Assembly: GCF_024256385.1 (NCBI RefSeq)
Contig: NZ_JAMLFW010000001.1
Location: 2,356,001 to 2,420,000 of the forward strand
Source of the DNA: Anatilimnocola floriformis
Lineage (GTDB): Bacteria > Planctomycetota > Planctomycetia > Pirellulales > Pirellulaceae
Direction of reading: 5' to 3'
Length of the DNA stretch: 64,000 nt
Below: more model-generated notes on this DNA
Seen by the model: the letters and a program-made list of their open reading frames with translations, nothing else
Told to the model about the DNA's origin: nothing
The model's database searches: none
The DNA's letters: not shown here
How positions within the stretch are numbered: the stretch's first letter is position 1

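Noticed and set aside
30000-63800. Many plus-strand open frames of 60-450 codons opposite the giant gene
   Set aside because: They mirror the repeat structure and codon bias of the minus-strand frame, have Arg/Ala/Val-rich compositions unlike proteins and lack ribosome-binding sites. The minus-strand frame shows known domains throughout.

Overview
This 64 kb window most likely comes from a planctomycete, probably of the Pirellula/Blastopirellula type. The evidence is a mix of family hallmarks. A secreted β-helix protein carries the N-terminal LExLExR-type export motif of planctomycete extracellular proteins. There is a secreted sulfatase with the CxPxR formylglycine motif, a PQQ-propeller protein opening with W-x-x-FRGPNG, a Tat-exported Gfo/Idh/MocA oxidoreductase, an integrase relic of a type I associate with planctomycetes, and an enormous modular surface protein. 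No rRNA, tRNA or CRISPR was seen. All functions are read from motifs; no database search was run.

Left part (1-11.5 kb). A bidirectional terminator separates the tail of a truncated plus-strand frame from a small secreted monohaem protein. Next is a minus-strand pair: a PQQ-like β-propeller protein whose stop overlaps (ATGA) the start of a 1,275-residue fused HyuA-HyuB hydantoinase/5-oxoprolinase. That enzyme contains an in-frame palindromic repeat. An anti-sigma factor and its ECF sigma factor follow, with a good GGAAC/CGTC-type promoter candidate directly upstream. Then come a secreted esterase fused to an SMP-30/gluconolactonase propeller, and a divergent ApbE-like protein with altered metal ligands.

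Middle part (11.5-28.6 kb). A TonB-dependent-receptor-like barrel, a small acidic protein, a Gfo/Idh/MocA oxidoreductase plus SDR pair, and an isochorismatase-family hydrolase precede a compact DNA-repair block. This block is Ku, three-domain LigD (PE-ligase-polymerase) and topoisomerase IB, with the topoisomerase start directly after the LigD stop. After it come a 1,241-residue secreted β-helix protein with an inserted domain, a small secreted protein and a sulfatase.

Junction (28.6-29.86 kb). This is a decayed mobile remnant. It holds a tyrosine-integrase N-terminal half with one frameshift, no catalytic domain and an apparent ATG-to-ACG start change, then a strong GAAA-capped hairpin and a possible P-loop fragment.

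Right part (29.86-64 kb). One minus-strand frame fills more than half the window and stays open at its edge, so at least 11,380 residues (about 1.1-1.2 MDa) are encoded and the N-terminus is missing. From N to C it contains: the second half of an SGNH/GDSL hydrolase; a peptidoglycan-binding-like motif; long β-rich regions with flagellin/FliD-like IN modules; six RTX calcium-binding blocks; pre-peptidase-C-like domains; five predicted seven-bladed β-propellers of four types (FG-GAP, delta-60, YVYD, and two of PD40 type); leucine-rich repeats; golvesin-like, LamG-like and SdrD-B-like domains; PKD/Ig-like domains; a 270-bp-unit cadherin-like array with alternating A/B modules; and two copies of a 1,293-bp super-repeat. 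It is probably a calcium-stabilised cell-surface or secreted adhesin-hydrolase, and is the most remarkable object here.
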